Assembly: GCA_020847395.1 (NCBI GenBank) | Contig: JADLCD010000041.1 | Location: 1-64,000, forward strand | Length of the DNA stretch: 64,000 bases | From: Chitinophagaceae bacterium | GTDB lineage: Bacteria; Bacteroidota; Bacteroidia; Chitinophagales; Chitinophagaceae | Reading direction: 5' to 3' | Notes under the pieces: model-generated | Seen by the model: the letters and a program-made list of their open reading frames with translations, nothing else | Told to the model about the DNA's origin: nothing | The model's database searches: none | In this document: in pieces, positions 25,950-35,287 of the stretch | Layout of the letters: every line of letters begins with the position of its first letter | How positions within the stretch are numbered: the stretch's first letter is position 1 | Translations under genes and position numbers: made by a program

Positions 25950-27530
25950 TTAAAAATTATTTTTTCCCGGGCCATATAATGGTCTGCCATTTCTTGTGCC
26001 GTTATGTTTTGCATTATCAACGGTTATTTTACCATTTACTATTACGTACTTAAACCCGGTAGAATACGCATGTGGCTTTTCGAATGTAGCATTGTCTTTT
26101 ACGGTAGCCTCATCAAAAATAACAATGTCGGCAAACATATTTTCTTTAATCAGGCCGCGTTGCTGTAATTGAAATTTCTGTGCAGGTAAAGATGTCATTC
26201 TGCGGATAGCCTCCTCTAATGTAATGATCTTTTCATCACGAACATATTTTGCAAGTACCCTTGCATTGGTTCCATATCCCCGCGGATGCGGAACACCCAC
26301 ACCAAATAAACGGATGGATGCATCACTCGCAAACATATTAAAAGGGTAAGTCATGATGTGTTTTACATCCTCTTCACTCATGCCATGAAAAACGCCTGAA
26401 GCGCCACCGTTGAGCATAATATCAATCACCATTTCTGCTTCCTGCTTTGCTTTATGCTTCCTGCCTTTCATCAGGTTAATTTGCTCAATGCTTTTACCAT
26501 TATATGTGCTGTCGGGTTTATAACTTGCTACTACTGCATAACTGAAATGTTTAAGCTTTCGCTTTTTCAGGTTTTTGAGCATGTAATTAATAACATAGTT
26601 TTTTGTTGCCGGTTTTTGTAACCTGGCAACAATAGAATCCTGCCCATCCGCCAGTATTTCATCAGGCAATAAAGTGCTCACAGAAGTGCTGCTTGCTGTA
26701 TATGGATACTGATCAATCGTTACATCAATACCTTCCTGCCTTGCCTTTTCAATCATTGGCAGGGTAATGCTGCTCTTTCCCCAGTTTTGTTGCCCGCTTA
26801 CCTTAAAGTGAGAAATTTCAACCGGTATATCGGCTTCTCTTCCAATAGCAATTGCTTCATCAATGGCTTCTGTTACTTTATCACCTTCGTCTCTTATATG
26901 GGATGCATAAACACCATGATATTTTGCAGCAGCCTTTGCCAGGCTCAGCACTTCGGATGTTTTACTATAAGTGCCGGGTATATATATTAACCCGGTTGAC
27001 ATACCAACTGCGCCATCCATCATCGCTTTTTCAACCAGCGCTTCCATTCTTTGTAATTCCTCCGGCGTAGCGTCGCGGTTTGCGCGGCCCATAATGGCTT
27101 TTCTTACATCATTATGCCCTATAAGCGAAGCAACGTTAATGGATAAATGAAGTGAATCGAGCAGGTCGAAATATCTTGCCATATCAATATTCGATAATCC
27201 GCAGTTGCCGGTAACAACTGTTGTTACGCCATCATAAATAAAGCTTTCTGCGGTGGGTGCTTTTGCGTCATCTTCTTCAATATGCGTATGTACATCAATA
27301 AATCCCGGCGCAATAATTAAACCTGGTGCGTCAATTATTTTTTGTGCTGAAAAATTCAGCGCTTTTCCCACTTTAATAATCTTATCATTCTTCACTGCCA
27401 CATCTCCGTAATACCAGTTGTTGCCGGTGCCGTCAATAATTTTTCCATTTTTAATAAGTATATCACATTGCTCCTGCGCATTTATGAATGCAGGAATAAT
27501 GAAGAAAAATAAAACCAGTTTTTTAAGCAT
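25950..27530 (-). CDS. N-acyl-D-amino-acid deacylase (D-aminoacylase) family, exported
   Basis: 526 residues. Signal peptide ~1-18 (LVLFFFIIPAFINAQ). Amidohydrolase metal sites appear in DVHTHIEEDDA, SHFKVSGQQNWGKS and FASDASIRLFGVGVPHPRGYG. The last is typical of D-aminoacylases/dihydroorotase-like enzymes that hydrolyse N-acyl-D-amino acids. Middle gene of a minus-strand trio: MBL hydrolase, this gene (24 bp later), DUF1080 protein (16 bp later). A periplasmic role in salvaging D-amino-acid derivatives is inferred. Confidence 0.88.
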   Translation of the reverse strand: MLKKLVLFFFIIPAFINAQEQCDILIKNGKIIDGTGNNWYYGDVAVKNDKIIKVGKALNFSAQKIIDAPGLIIAPGFIDVHTHIEEDDAKAPTAESFIYDGVTTVVTGNCGLSNIDMARYFDLLDSLHLSINVASLIGHNDVRKAIMGRANRDATPEELQRMEALVEKAMMDGAVGMSTGLIYIPGTYSKTSEVLSLAKAAAKYHGVYASHIRDEGDKVTEAIDEAIAIGREADIPVEISHFKVSGQQNWGKSSITLPMIEKARQEGIDVTIDQYPYTASSTSVSTLLPDEILADGQDSIVARLQKPATKNYVINYMLKNLKKRKLKHFSYAVVASYKPDSTYNGKSIEQINLMKGRKHKAKQEAEMVIDIMLNGGASGVFHGMSEEDVKHIMTYPFNMFASDASIRLFGVGVPHPRGYGTNARVLAKYVRDEKIITLEEAIRRMTSLPAQKFQLQQRGLIKENMFADIVIFDEATVKDNATFEKPHAYSTGFKYVIVNGKITVDNAKHNGTRNGRPLYGPGKNNF

Positions 27531-27554
27531 ATGGAAAAATTAAAAAGCCGAACA

Positions 27555-28397
27555 TTATTTTATTTCATCCAACCTGAAGGTTTCTTTTACCCTGATGCCT
27601 TTTTCCGTCATGGCAAGTGTACAACATTCATGTACAGGGTCATGTTCAAAAAAGAGTATGAAATTATTTTGCAAAGCTTCCTGCAGAAATGCTTTTTTTT
27701 CCTGCAATGTTGTTAAAGGGAACATATCATATGCCATTACATAAGGAATAGGTATATGCCCTGTTGACGGGAGAAGGTCTGCCATATATACAATTGTTTT
27801 TCCATTGTAATTGATTTGCGGCAGCATCATTGCAGTGGTGTGGCCGTTTACAAAACGAATGCTTATATTTTTACTGAAAGAGATATCTTCAATTACTTCA
27901 ATCATTTTCAGTTTGCCACTATCCTGTATTGGTTGAATATTTTCTTTAAGAAAGGATGCTTTTTCCCTGTCGTTTGGCTTGATTGCCCATTGCCAGTGCT
28001 GCTCATTACTCCAGTATGTAGCATTTTTAAAAGCGGGCACCATTTTATTATTTTCTATTATAATAGCGCCGCCTACGTGGTCAAAATGCAAATGCGTTAA
28101 TAATACATCTGTAATATCATTGCGGTGAAACCCGTGCTTCGCCAGCGACTTATCCAGGCTGTCATCGCCGTGCAGGTAATAATGACTGAAAAATTTTGCA
28201 TCCTGTTTATTGCCCACGCCCGTATCAATAAGAATCAACCGGTTATCATCTTCAATCAGCAGGCATCGTAAAGCCCAGGTGCATAAATTATTTTCATCTG
28301 CCGGGTTGAGTTTGTTCCAAATGCTTTTAGGTACTACGCCAAACATTGCCCCGCCATCTAATTTGAAAAGTCCGGTATTGATAGAATATAATTTCAT
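27555..28397 (-). CDS. MBL-fold metallo-hydrolase
   Basis: 280 residues, no signal peptide. The zinc motif is LLTHLHFDHVGG, with later ligands in NGHTTAMM, YMADLLP and FFEHDP. The overall pattern resembles AHL-lactonase/AttM-like members of the metallo-beta-lactamase superfamily, but the substrate is not known. First gene of the MBL/D-aminoacylase/DUF1080 set. Confidence 0.87.
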   Translation of the reverse strand: MKLYSINTGLFKLDGGAMFGVVPKSIWNKLNPADENNLCTWALRCLLIEDDNRLILIDTGVGNKQDAKFFSHYYLHGDDSLDKSLAKHGFHRNDITDVLLTHLHFDHVGGAIIIENNKMVPAFKNATYWSNEQHWQWAIKPNDREKASFLKENIQPIQDSGKLKMIEVIEDISFSKNISIRFVNGHTTAMMLPQINYNGKTIVYMADLLPSTGHIPIPYVMAYDMFPLTTLQEKKAFLQEALQNNFILFFEHDPVHECCTLAMTEKGIRVKETFRLDEIK

Positions 28398-28580
28398 ATT
28401 GCTGTTTTGCAGGCTCGTTAAATGAAAAATTCGATAGCCAACTTATTGACTATCGAATTTACTATATAATGTGTTATGGACGGTTGTGTAAGGATTGCAA
28501 TTTTTGTATTGCTCAAATTGTTGATGCCGGCAAAGTCTTAATTTGTTAACTGTAATACTTCGTATCTCAATAAAAAATAC

Positions 28581-29882
28581 TTACCTCGGCTTAATCCAAT
28601 CTTCAGGATTAAGATATTTAGGCTTATCGCCAACCACAACATTCACCACAAATAAAACCTTGCCAATGCCGTCTTCATCTTCTGATTCTGCAGCTTTACC
28701 AATGCCCTGTCCTAATTTAACATCCTGGCCTTTACTTACAGTTATACTGGTAAGATTATAGTAGGTAGTAAGATATTTACCATGCCTGATGGTTACAGCC
28801 GAAACCTCGCCAAAATTATGTACAGAAGATACGGTGCCTTCATAAACTGCCTTTACTGATGCGCCGATATCTGTTTGAATATAGATGCCGATATTATCTT
28901 CATACAATGTTGTTCCCTCTATACGCTGCCTGCCAAACTGCCCCGTTATTTCTCCTTTGCTTACCGGCCATGGTAATTTTCTCCTGTTATTCTCAAAGCC
29001 CATTGATACGGCAGTTACTTCAGGCGTATTTTCAAGTGTGTTGGATGTTCTTGTTCTTGCAGGCGTATTGCTGGCTGTAGTAGTGTTTGATGTTTTATTA
29101 GCTGCAGCGGCTTTTGCAGCGGCTTCCCGTTTAGCTTTTTCCGCTCTTTCTGCCTCCATAATTTCTCTCTTAATTATAGCGGCTATAGAACTCTTTATAT
29201 TATTTTCCAGTTTCTTTTTAGAAGTAAGTTGCTTTTCCAATTCTTTTTCTTTTGTTTTCAGGCTTGATAAAACAACATCTTTTTCCCGTTTCTCATCTTC
29301 CAGTTTCTTCATTTGTGCGCTTTGCTCAGTCAGCGTTTTAGCTTTCAGATCCTTGTTTTCTGAGAGCGTTTGATTTTTCTGCTCTAACAACACATGTGTT
29401 CTTGTAATGTTATCTACCTGCTTTTCGCGGTAATCCCTGTAAGATTTTAGATAAGTAACCCTTTTAATAGCATCGTTAAAACTCACCGCAGAAAAAATAA
29501 AATTGAGCATATCATAACTGCTCCTGTTTTTATAGGCGTATTCTATGGTTTTAGCATATTGGGCTTTTAAAGTATCCAACTCTTTGGTAAGCCTGTATAT
29601 TTCCCGGTTATTGGTAAAAATATCTTCATCTATAAGGTGTACCTGCCTGTTGATGGTTTCAATAATGGCATCCCTTTTTTTAATGAGGTTACGAATACGG
29701 GCTAACTGGTCAAGACTTTCCTTCTTACTCTTTTTAACGGAATTCTGTGATTGCCTTAAATCCTCAATTTCCTTCTGAATTTGTCTTCTTTGGTTTTCAA
29801 GTTCATCTTTAGTTTGAGAAAACCCGGGCTTTGCCCAGACAGCAAATACTGTAAAAAGGATGATTGAAACAAGATTTCGCAT
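28581..29882 (-). CDS. EnvC-like murein hydrolase activator with degenerate LytM domain
   Basis: 433 residues. Signal peptide ~1-22 (ending KPGFSQ); long coiled coil ~23-255 (LENQRRQIQKEIEDLRQSQN and following heptads); Ala/Thr-rich linker ~255-295; LytM/M23 domain ~300-433. The zinc ligands of active M23 enzymes are missing: the usual H-x3-D site reads LYEDNIGIYI and the usual YxHL reads YYNLTSI. This fits EnvC-type activators, which switch on amidases rather than cut. It follows a DUF4292 gene, a frequent Bacteroidota order. Confidence 0.87.
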   Translation of the reverse strand: MRNLVSIILFTVFAVWAKPGFSQTKDELENQRRQIQKEIEDLRQSQNSVKKSKKESLDQLARIRNLIKKRDAIIETINRQVHLIDEDIFTNNREIYRLTKELDTLKAQYAKTIEYAYKNRSSYDMLNFIFSAVSFNDAIKRVTYLKSYRDYREKQVDNITRTHVLLEQKNQTLSENKDLKAKTLTEQSAQMKKLEDEKREKDVVLSSLKTKEKELEKQLTSKKKLENNIKSSIAAIIKREIMEAERAEKAKREAAAKAAAANKTSNTTTASNTPARTRTSNTLENTPEVTAVSMGFENNRRKLPWPVSKGEITGQFGRQRIEGTTLYEDNIGIYIQTDIGASVKAVYEGTVSSVHNFGEVSAVTIRHGKYLTTYYNLTSITVSKGQDVKLGQGIGKAAESEDEDGIGKVLFVVNVVVGDKPKYLNPEDWIKPR

Positions 29883-29960
29883 GCCAGAAATTTTATTGAT
29901 AAGGGGTATACCGCAAATAACGAAAGTAAATAAATAGGATTGCCCTGTTTATTGTTAAAA

Positions 29961-30779
29961 TTATTTCACTTTGTAATTTTTGGGTATTGTAAACGGAAAA
30001 TTTAACGGTTTATCAAACTCAGGCTGTTTAATATTAAGGCTTATTTCAAGCCTTGTTTTTTCAGCAACGGCAATTTTACGTTCTTCCGAAAACAATCTTC
30101 CATCTATGGTTGTATAATCATTATAGGTAAAATCCGCTGTTCTGTTGCGGGTAGCGTCTACATCATCTAATTTACTATGGAAGATAGCAAAATTCTCTTT
30201 TTTCATTGTAAGCAGTTGTTTAAAAGCACTATCTGATGTTGATAAAGAAATAAAACCTTCGGTTTCTTTATACATAAGTACGTTAGTGCTGTCAAGAAAA
30301 ACAGGGTTGCCTACAATGATATCCTGCAATGTAAAAAAATCAACCGGTAGTTTTATCAGCTCTTTTATATAGTTTACCGACTGAAGCTGAACTTCTTTAT
30401 CAAGGCTGTTACGAATTTTCACGCTGTCGGGTGTAATATATACCCTGAAGGCTTCAATGCCCAGGGCTGCTATGATTGATATCCATATTACACTATCCTT
30501 CTGTATTCTTACAAAAGCATTGAAATCATAATTTCTTTGCTTGCTGTCGTTATAATCAACCTTAATTTTTGAAGAAAAAGTAGTAAACTCTATACGGTTT
30601 GAGCGGATTTTTTCAAAAGCAGTATGCACCAATTTAGCTGAATCTGACTCTGCCGGATTTACCAGCAAGGTAATAGTAGTATCCTTTTTTGTTATAGCCG
30701 ATTGCAGTTTTTTTGAACTCCGGCAGCTATATATGGTTACGGACAGTATTAATATGGCACCAATAGTTTTTACAGGCAT
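29961..30779 (-). CDS. DUF4292 family lipoprotein
   Basis: 272 residues from the ATG at 30777-30779; a longer start at 30824 would overlap dut by 35 bp and precede the signal sequence. Lipobox in SVTIYSC. The body alternates beta strands (RIEFTTFSSKIKVDY, AFVRIQKDSVIWISI) as in LolA/LolB-like envelope proteins. It sits 10 bp after dut and upstream of the EnvC-like gene, the common Bacteroidota order, so a role in envelope biogenesis is likely but unproven. Confidence 0.8.
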   Translation of the reverse strand: MPVKTIGAILILSVTIYSCRSSKKLQSAITKKDTTITLLVNPAESDSAKLVHTAFEKIRSNRIEFTTFSSKIKVDYNDSKQRNYDFNAFVRIQKDSVIWISIIAALGIEAFRVYITPDSVKIRNSLDKEVQLQSVNYIKELIKLPVDFFTLQDIIVGNPVFLDSTNVLMYKETEGFISLSTSDSAFKQLLTMKKENFAIFHSKLDDVDATRNRTADFTYNDYTTIDGRLFSEERKIAVAEKTRLEISLNIKQPEFDKPLNFPFTIPKNYKVK

Positions 30780-30789
30780 TTGTTTTGTC

Positions 30790-31230
30790 TTAATTTTTTC
30801 CGGTATGACCAAAACCTCCTTCATTGCGGGTTGTTACACTAATCATTTCAACGGTTTCCCAGGCGCATTGCTCAACCTGCTGAATAACCAGTTGGGCTAC
30901 CCTGTCGCCGGGTAAAATAGTTTGAGGTTCGTTGGATAAATTAATCAAAATAACTTTTACTTCTCCTCTGTAATCCGCATCAATGGTTCCCGGGGTATTA
31001 AGGCATGTAATACCCTGCTTAATAGCTAAGCCACTGCGGGGGCGAACCTGTACTTCAAATCCTTCAGGAATTTCCATAAACAACCCTGTAGGTATTAATG
31101 TTCTTTCAAGCGGTTTTAAAATTACCGGCGCAGTAAGGTGCGCTCTTACATCCATTCCTGATGCGCCTGTTGTAGCGTATGAAGGCAATGGATTATCTGA
31201 TTGATTGATGATTTTTATTATTACTGGCAT
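30790..31230 (-). CDS. dut: dUTP diphosphatase
   Basis: 146 residues, the trimeric dUTPase length. All five motifs are visible: ASGMDVRAHL, RPRSGLAIKQGI, GTIDADYRGEVKV, RVAQLVI and the C-terminal GGFGHTG. It hydrolyses dUTP to dUMP, keeping uracil out of DNA and feeding dTMP synthesis. Gene order dut, DUF4292, envC on the minus strand. Confidence 0.97.
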   Translation of the reverse strand: MPVIIKIINQSDNPLPSYATTGASGMDVRAHLTAPVILKPLERTLIPTGLFMEIPEGFEVQVRPRSGLAIKQGITCLNTPGTIDADYRGEVKVILINLSNEPQTILPGDRVAQLVIQQVEQCAWETVEMISVTTRNEGGFGHTGKN

Positions 31231-31263
31231 TGGGCAAAAATAAGGGTTTGAATCGGGTTTCGG

Positions 31264-31305
31264 GTATCAGCTATGGGCTGTGGGCAAGACACCCATAGCT
31301 CATAC
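31264..31305. repeat. Inverted repeat of AGCTATGGG words between ispF and dut
   Basis: GTATCAGCTATGGG (31264-31277) pairs with CCCATAGCTCATAC (31292-31305), 13 of 14 positions. It shares the AGCTATCAGCTAT-type words with 5239 and 17036. It starts 34 bp upstream of dut. Confidence 0.68.
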
Positions 31306-31320
31306 CTCAAAGCTGACAGC

Positions 31321-31800
31321 TTATTCCTTTTTCAGCAACACACTTGCGTAGGCCATCAACCCTTCTTCGCGGCCGGCAAACCCCATTTTTTCGGTGGTGG
31401 TTGCTTTTACAGAAACATCCTGTGCTGCCAGGTGTAAAATGTTTGCAATAACATTGCGCATCTGCTCCACGTAAGGTTTTATTTTAGGCGCTTCAAGGCA
31501 AAGCGTAGAGTCAATGTTCACAATATTATATCCTTCTTTTCTAATTAATTCATAGGTTTTTTCAAGCAATATTTTACTGTCTATATCTTTAAATGCTGCC
31601 GAAGTATTGGGGAAATGCAAACCGATATCTCCCAAACATAAAGCGCCAAGCATAGCATCGCATATGGCATGGAGTAATACATCCGCATCGCTATGCCCTA
31701 ATGCGCCTTTATAATGTGGTATTTCCACGCCTCCTATCCATAATTTTCTTCCTTCAACCAATTGGTGAAAATCTACGCCACTTCCAATTCTGTATGACAT
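31321..31800 (-). CDS. ispF: 2-C-methyl-D-erythritol 2,4-cyclodiphosphate synthase
   Basis: 159 residues from the ATG at 31798-31800, the family length; an earlier in-frame ATG at 31836 lies inside the porV terminator. Metal site GVDFHQL, then [19 protein letters not shown] and later [15 protein letters not shown]. IspF makes the cyclic diphosphate of the MEP isoprenoid pathway. The gene stands between porV upstream and dut downstream. Confidence 0.96.
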   Translation of the reverse strand: MSYRIGSGVDFHQLVEGRKLWIGGVEIPHYKGALGHSDADVLLHAICDAMLGALCLGDIGLHFPNTSAAFKDIDSKILLEKTYELIRKEGYNIVNIDSTLCLEAPKIKPYVEQMRNVIANILHLAAQDVSVKATTTEKMGFAGREEGLMAYASVLLKKE

Positions 31801-31823
31801 GTATTGTTGGTTTTTGGCTAAGA

Positions 31824-31863
31824 TAAATAAAAACAAAACCCGGCAGATAATAACTGCCGGGTT
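31824..31863 (-). terminator. Intrinsic terminator behind porV
   Basis: AACCCGGCAG (31837-31846) and CTGCCGGGTT (31854-31863) form a perfect 10 bp stem. On the minus strand it is followed by a T-rich run. Confidence 0.9.
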
Positions 31864-31887
31864 AAGTATAAATGATTTTATGGCGTA

Positions 31888-33057
31888 TTAAAACGCTATT
31901 TTATTTGTGCTTCCGGTGGTTGTTCCTTCTTCGCCTGCGGCTCCAAGATTAAACAGCAAACTGAAGCGAAGGGTATTGGAAAGCGGGTTCCTGTTTACCC
32001 CATTGCCTGAAGGCAGGAGATAAGAAAAGTTTAAGCCGAAAATATTATAGTTGATGCCAACACCCATAGTGAAATAGCTTCTTTTGCCCATGCTCCTTGT
32101 GTCAGCATAATAACCGGCCCGCAAAGCAAACTGGTCATTGTAAACATACTCACCACCTACAGCATAAGACATAGCTTTATTACTGAAGGATTTCATCCAG
32201 CCAGACACTACACCATCGCTGTTGTATTTATCGAAATCTTCCTGTGTAACATTATCACCACTTGGCGGCGCAGGTACTAATAATTTATTAATCTCTCCAT
32301 TTAAAGATATTTTGTGCACCTCATTGGTTACCCATGTATGACCAACACCCACGCCTAAGTTAGCCGGTATAAAATTTTTCTGGGTTGCATCTGCTGTATA
32401 ACCAATTTTACCACCCAGGTTGCTGAAAGCTGCTCCAACATTCCATCCTTGTCCTTCTTCATTTGCACCGTTATAATAAATACCAACATCGCCGGCCACA
32501 GTATTTCCTGCTTTATATGCATTTGCACCCGGGGCATTGCCTGCCAGGTTTGAATATATATATCTTAATGCTACACCTAATGATAACTTATCTGAAAGTT
32601 TACGTGAATAACCCATGTCCAATCCAAATTCTCTTGGTCTGCCCTGGTTAAGATCATTACCAAGCGCATCTGTGAATTGTATATTACCCAGGCTAAAATA
32701 GCGAAGTGAAGCTGAAATAGCCTGTTGCTCATCAAACTTATAATAACCTGCTAACGATGCAAGAAAAACATCTGACAATCCAAGGTCTTTAAGCCAGGGT
32801 GTATAAGTTAAACCTACGCCGCTGTTGCTTTTTGCAAAAGGGTATTTAGCTACGTTATAAAACTGGGAATTAACATCTGCCGAAGTAGATACGCCCATAT
32901 CTCCCATACCACCTGCACGTGCATCTGGTGAGATCCTTAAAAAGGGAACCGCTGTAGTTACTATATTAATCTTGTCAGCATCCTGGGCAAAACCATGCGA
33001 TGATATTCCTACAAGCAGCAAACCCGCAAGACAAAATCTCTTCAATGAGTGTGTCAT
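31888..33057 (-). CDS. porV: Type IX secretion outer-membrane protein PorV (LptO)
   Basis: 389 residues. Signal peptide ~1-25 (LAGLLLVGISSHGFAQ). The mature start carries VPFLRISPDARAGGMGDMG, the FadL-like/PorV signature, followed by beta-barrel repeats and a C-terminal SLLFNLG-type strand. PorV brings type IX cargo to the cell surface together with PorU. porU is not adjacent here. The divergent neighbour is gldJ, which also lies near porV and porU in Flavobacterium. A terminator follows. Confidence 0.92.
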   Translation of the reverse strand: MTHSLKRFCLAGLLLVGISSHGFAQDADKINIVTTAVPFLRISPDARAGGMGDMGVSTSADVNSQFYNVAKYPFAKSNSGVGLTYTPWLKDLGLSDVFLASLAGYYKFDEQQAISASLRYFSLGNIQFTDALGNDLNQGRPREFGLDMGYSRKLSDKLSLGVALRYIYSNLAGNAPGANAYKAGNTVAGDVGIYYNGANEEGQGWNVGAAFSNLGGKIGYTADATQKNFIPANLGVGVGHTWVTNEVHKISLNGEINKLLVPAPPSGDNVTQEDFDKYNSDGVVSGWMKSFSNKAMSYAVGGEYVYNDQFALRAGYYADTRSMGKRSYFTMGVGINYNIFGLNFSYLLPSGNGVNRNPLSNTLRFSLLFNLGAAGEEGTTTGSTNKIAF

Positions 33058-33496
33058 TAGAAATAGTATTTATTGAAAATGAATAATGAGTAGCATTCTA
33101 TTCAATATTCGGATAGCTTTTAGTGTTATAGAATTCAAGCTGCAAAGTAAAGTTGTTTTGGTATTCCGGTATCTTTTTTGTAATTGTTAAAATACAAAAA
33201 ATCTCTGCCCTTCAATCAATTATAGTACCATTTTTGAAATACCATCAGCAAAGAAACGGGTTTAGCCCTAATATTATTGTTTATTGTATGGTTTTCACCA
33301 CTTTGGTTGAAAAAAAGCAAAGTTTAGCATTTAATAAACATAAAAACTTATTATACATCTATACTTATTTTTATAAAGTGTTTAAATTGCGCACTGTTTA
33401 GCGTTAAGGACCGTATGTATTAGTCGTATATACAGTGTTAAATGCAATAATCAGATTATAATACCCGTTATCTTTTTTAGTTTAAATCCAGCAAAA
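33058..33496. other. Divergent promoter region between porV and gldJ
   Basis: 439 AT-rich bases without a convincing gene. TATCTTTT about 25 bases before gldJ is a one-mismatch -7 box for the plus strand. No strong inverted repeat or operator is seen. Confidence 0.45.
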
Positions 33497-35059
33497 ATGC
33501 AAAGACTACTGAAAGCTAAGAATCTTGTGCTCTTACCCGCGGCAGCTGTACTGTTTCTCAGTTCATGTAAAAATGGGCTGTTTGGTAAGAAAAAACACGA
33601 AAAATCCGAAGTGACCGGATGGAACTACAATGATAAAAACATGGGTGGTTTCAACGTGTCGAAGGAAAAAGAACAAGGAACCGGACCCGGTCTCGTATTT
33701 GTTCAGGGTGGCACGTTTACTATGGGCGCCACACAGGAAGATGTAATGGGCGAATGGAATAATATTCCGCGCCGTGTTACCGTATCTTCTTTTTACATCG
33801 ACAAAACTGAGGTTGCCAACGTTCACTATCGTGAATATCTCCACTGGCTTGAAGCCGTGTTTGATGATCCTCAATACACAAAGGTAATTGAAGCTGCTAA
33901 ACCAGATACCCTGGTTTGGAGGGAAGAGTTGGCGTATAATGAACCTCTGGTAGAATACTACTTCCGCCATCCTTCTTATAACAACTATCCTGTAGTTGGA
34001 GTTAACTGGAAACAGGCAAATGATTTTTGCTTGTGGCGTAGTGACAGGGTTAACGAAAGAATACTCGTTGAAAAAGGCTATATTAATAAAAACCAGTTGA
34101 AAACTTTGCAAGGCCAGGGACAGGAAAATTTTAATACCCAGTCTTACCTTAAAGATCTTTATCAACCACAACCTGGTAAGCCTAAAAAGAATCCTTTAAT
34201 GGATGCTAACGGAAGACCCAGGACAAAAGTAAATTTTGAAGATGGCTTTATGCTGCCTAATTACAGGCTTCCAACAGAAGCGGAATGGGAATATGCAGCA
34301 TATGGCTATATTACTCAAAATCCTAAGCCAAAGAAAAAGTCCGGTGGTTCAGGCGAAGAGGTTGTAAAAGAAAAGCAGGTATACTCATGGAGTCAGAATG
34401 TAAACGGACTTAGAGATAGCCGCCACGGAAGCTGGCAGGGAAAATTTCTTGCAAACTTTAAACGTGGAAGTGGTGATATGATGGGCGTTGCCGGAGGTTT
34501 GAATGATAATGCTTCAATCCCGGGACCTGTAGATGCTTTCTACCCTAATGGCTTCGGCTTATATAATATGTCGGGAAACGTTAATGAGTGGGTATCTGAC
34601 GTATACCGTCCTCTTTCTAACATTGATAATAATGACTTTAACCCTTACCGTGGTAATAAGTTTGAAAAATTTAAAAAGAACGAAAACAACGAATACGAAA
34701 GAGATAGCCTGGGTAGGGTAGTAAAAGTTGACGTTACAGACGAAGAAAGTAAAAATCGCCGTAACTATCAGCGTGGTAATGTAATTAACTTTGTTGATGG
34801 TGATTCTGCGTCACAGGTTACTTATGGTTACGGTATGACAACTTTAATCAGCGACCATTCAAGGGTTATTAAAGGTGGCAGCTGGAACGACCGCGCATAT
34901 TGGTTAAGCCCGGGTACACGCCGTTTCCTTGATGAAACACAAGGTAGCAGTACTGTAGGCTTTCGTTGTGCGATGGACCGCGTAGGTAGCCAGGAAGGTA
35001 ATGGATTTAAACCTGGTAATAACTGGAGTAAACGCAGACAAAATTCCCGCAAATCTTAA
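33497..35059 (+). CDS. gldJ: Gliding/type IX secretion lipoprotein GldJ
   Basis: 520 residues. Lipobox AVLFLSSC (Cys ~25). The SUMF1/formylglycine-generating-like fold starts at GPGLVFVQGGTFTMG, with QEDVMGEWNNIPRRV and SFYIDKTEVAN, then NYRLPTEAEWEYAAYG, YNMSGNVNEWVSD and VIKGGSWNDRAYWLSPG near the end. GldJ and its paralogue GldK share this fold. Length, the early EDVMGEWNNIPRR segment, absence of gldLMN downstream and the divergent porV neighbour favour GldJ. It is needed for stability of the type IX/gliding machinery in Flavobacterium. Confidence 0.87.
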   Translation: MQRLLKAKNLVLLPAAAVLFLSSCKNGLFGKKKHEKSEVTGWNYNDKNMGGFNVSKEKEQGTGPGLVFVQGGTFTMGATQEDVMGEWNNIPRRVTVSSFYIDKTEVANVHYREYLHWLEAVFDDPQYTKVIEAAKPDTLVWREELAYNEPLVEYYFRHPSYNNYPVVGVNWKQANDFCLWRSDRVNERILVEKGYINKNQLKTLQGQGQENFNTQSYLKDLYQPQPGKPKKNPLMDANGRPRTKVNFEDGFMLPNYRLPTEAEWEYAAYGYITQNPKPKKKSGGSGEEVVKEKQVYSWSQNVNGLRDSRHGSWQGKFLANFKRGSGDMMGVAGGLNDNASIPGPVDAFYPNGFGLYNMSGNVNEWVSDVYRPLSNIDNNDFNPYRGNKFEKFKKNENNEYERDSLGRVVKVDVTDEESKNRRNYQRGNVINFVDGDSASQVTYGYGMTTLISDHSRVIKGGSWNDRAYWLSPGTRRFLDETQGSSTVGFRCAMDRVGSQEGNGFKPGNNWSKRRQNSRKS

Positions 35060-35083
35060 GGTTTTAGTAGTTCTATAAATATA

Positions 35084-35119
35084 AAACAGGCTGTCTTAAA
35101 AAGGCAGCCTGTTTTTATT
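35084..35119 (+). terminator. gldJ terminator
   Basis: AAACAGGCTG (35084-35093) pairs with CAGCCTGTTT (35104-35113), followed by a T-rich run. Confidence 0.9.
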
Positions 35120-35127
35120 TGTTTATA

Positions 35128-35167
35128 GTTTATGGTTTGTGGTTTGATGTTTAACCACAAACCATAA
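35128..35167. repeat. 16-bp perfect inverted repeat of GGTTTGTGG words
   Basis: TTTATGGTTTGTGGTT (35128-35143) and AACCACAAACCATAAA (35152-35167) are perfect inverted arms around an 8-base loop, directly after the gldJ terminator and upstream of recA. Confidence 0.78.
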
Positions 35168-35287
35168 ATCTCACATTGTCAAAATCCATTTTTTTTAGCT
35201 TTTTTTACTAAAATTATTAGTGTTAATAAATTTATCTATATCTTTACAGTCAACAATTAATTTTACCAATCTAAAACCTCATACTTT

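Noticed and set aside
33153-33401. 82-codon plus-strand frame between porV and gldJ
   Set aside because: AT-rich, Phe/Lys/Tyr-dominated composition with no domain; it covers the likely porV and gldJ promoter region.
33563-34171. 202-codon minus-strand frame inside gldJ
   Set aside because: Antisense to gldJ with no domain, signal or start support.
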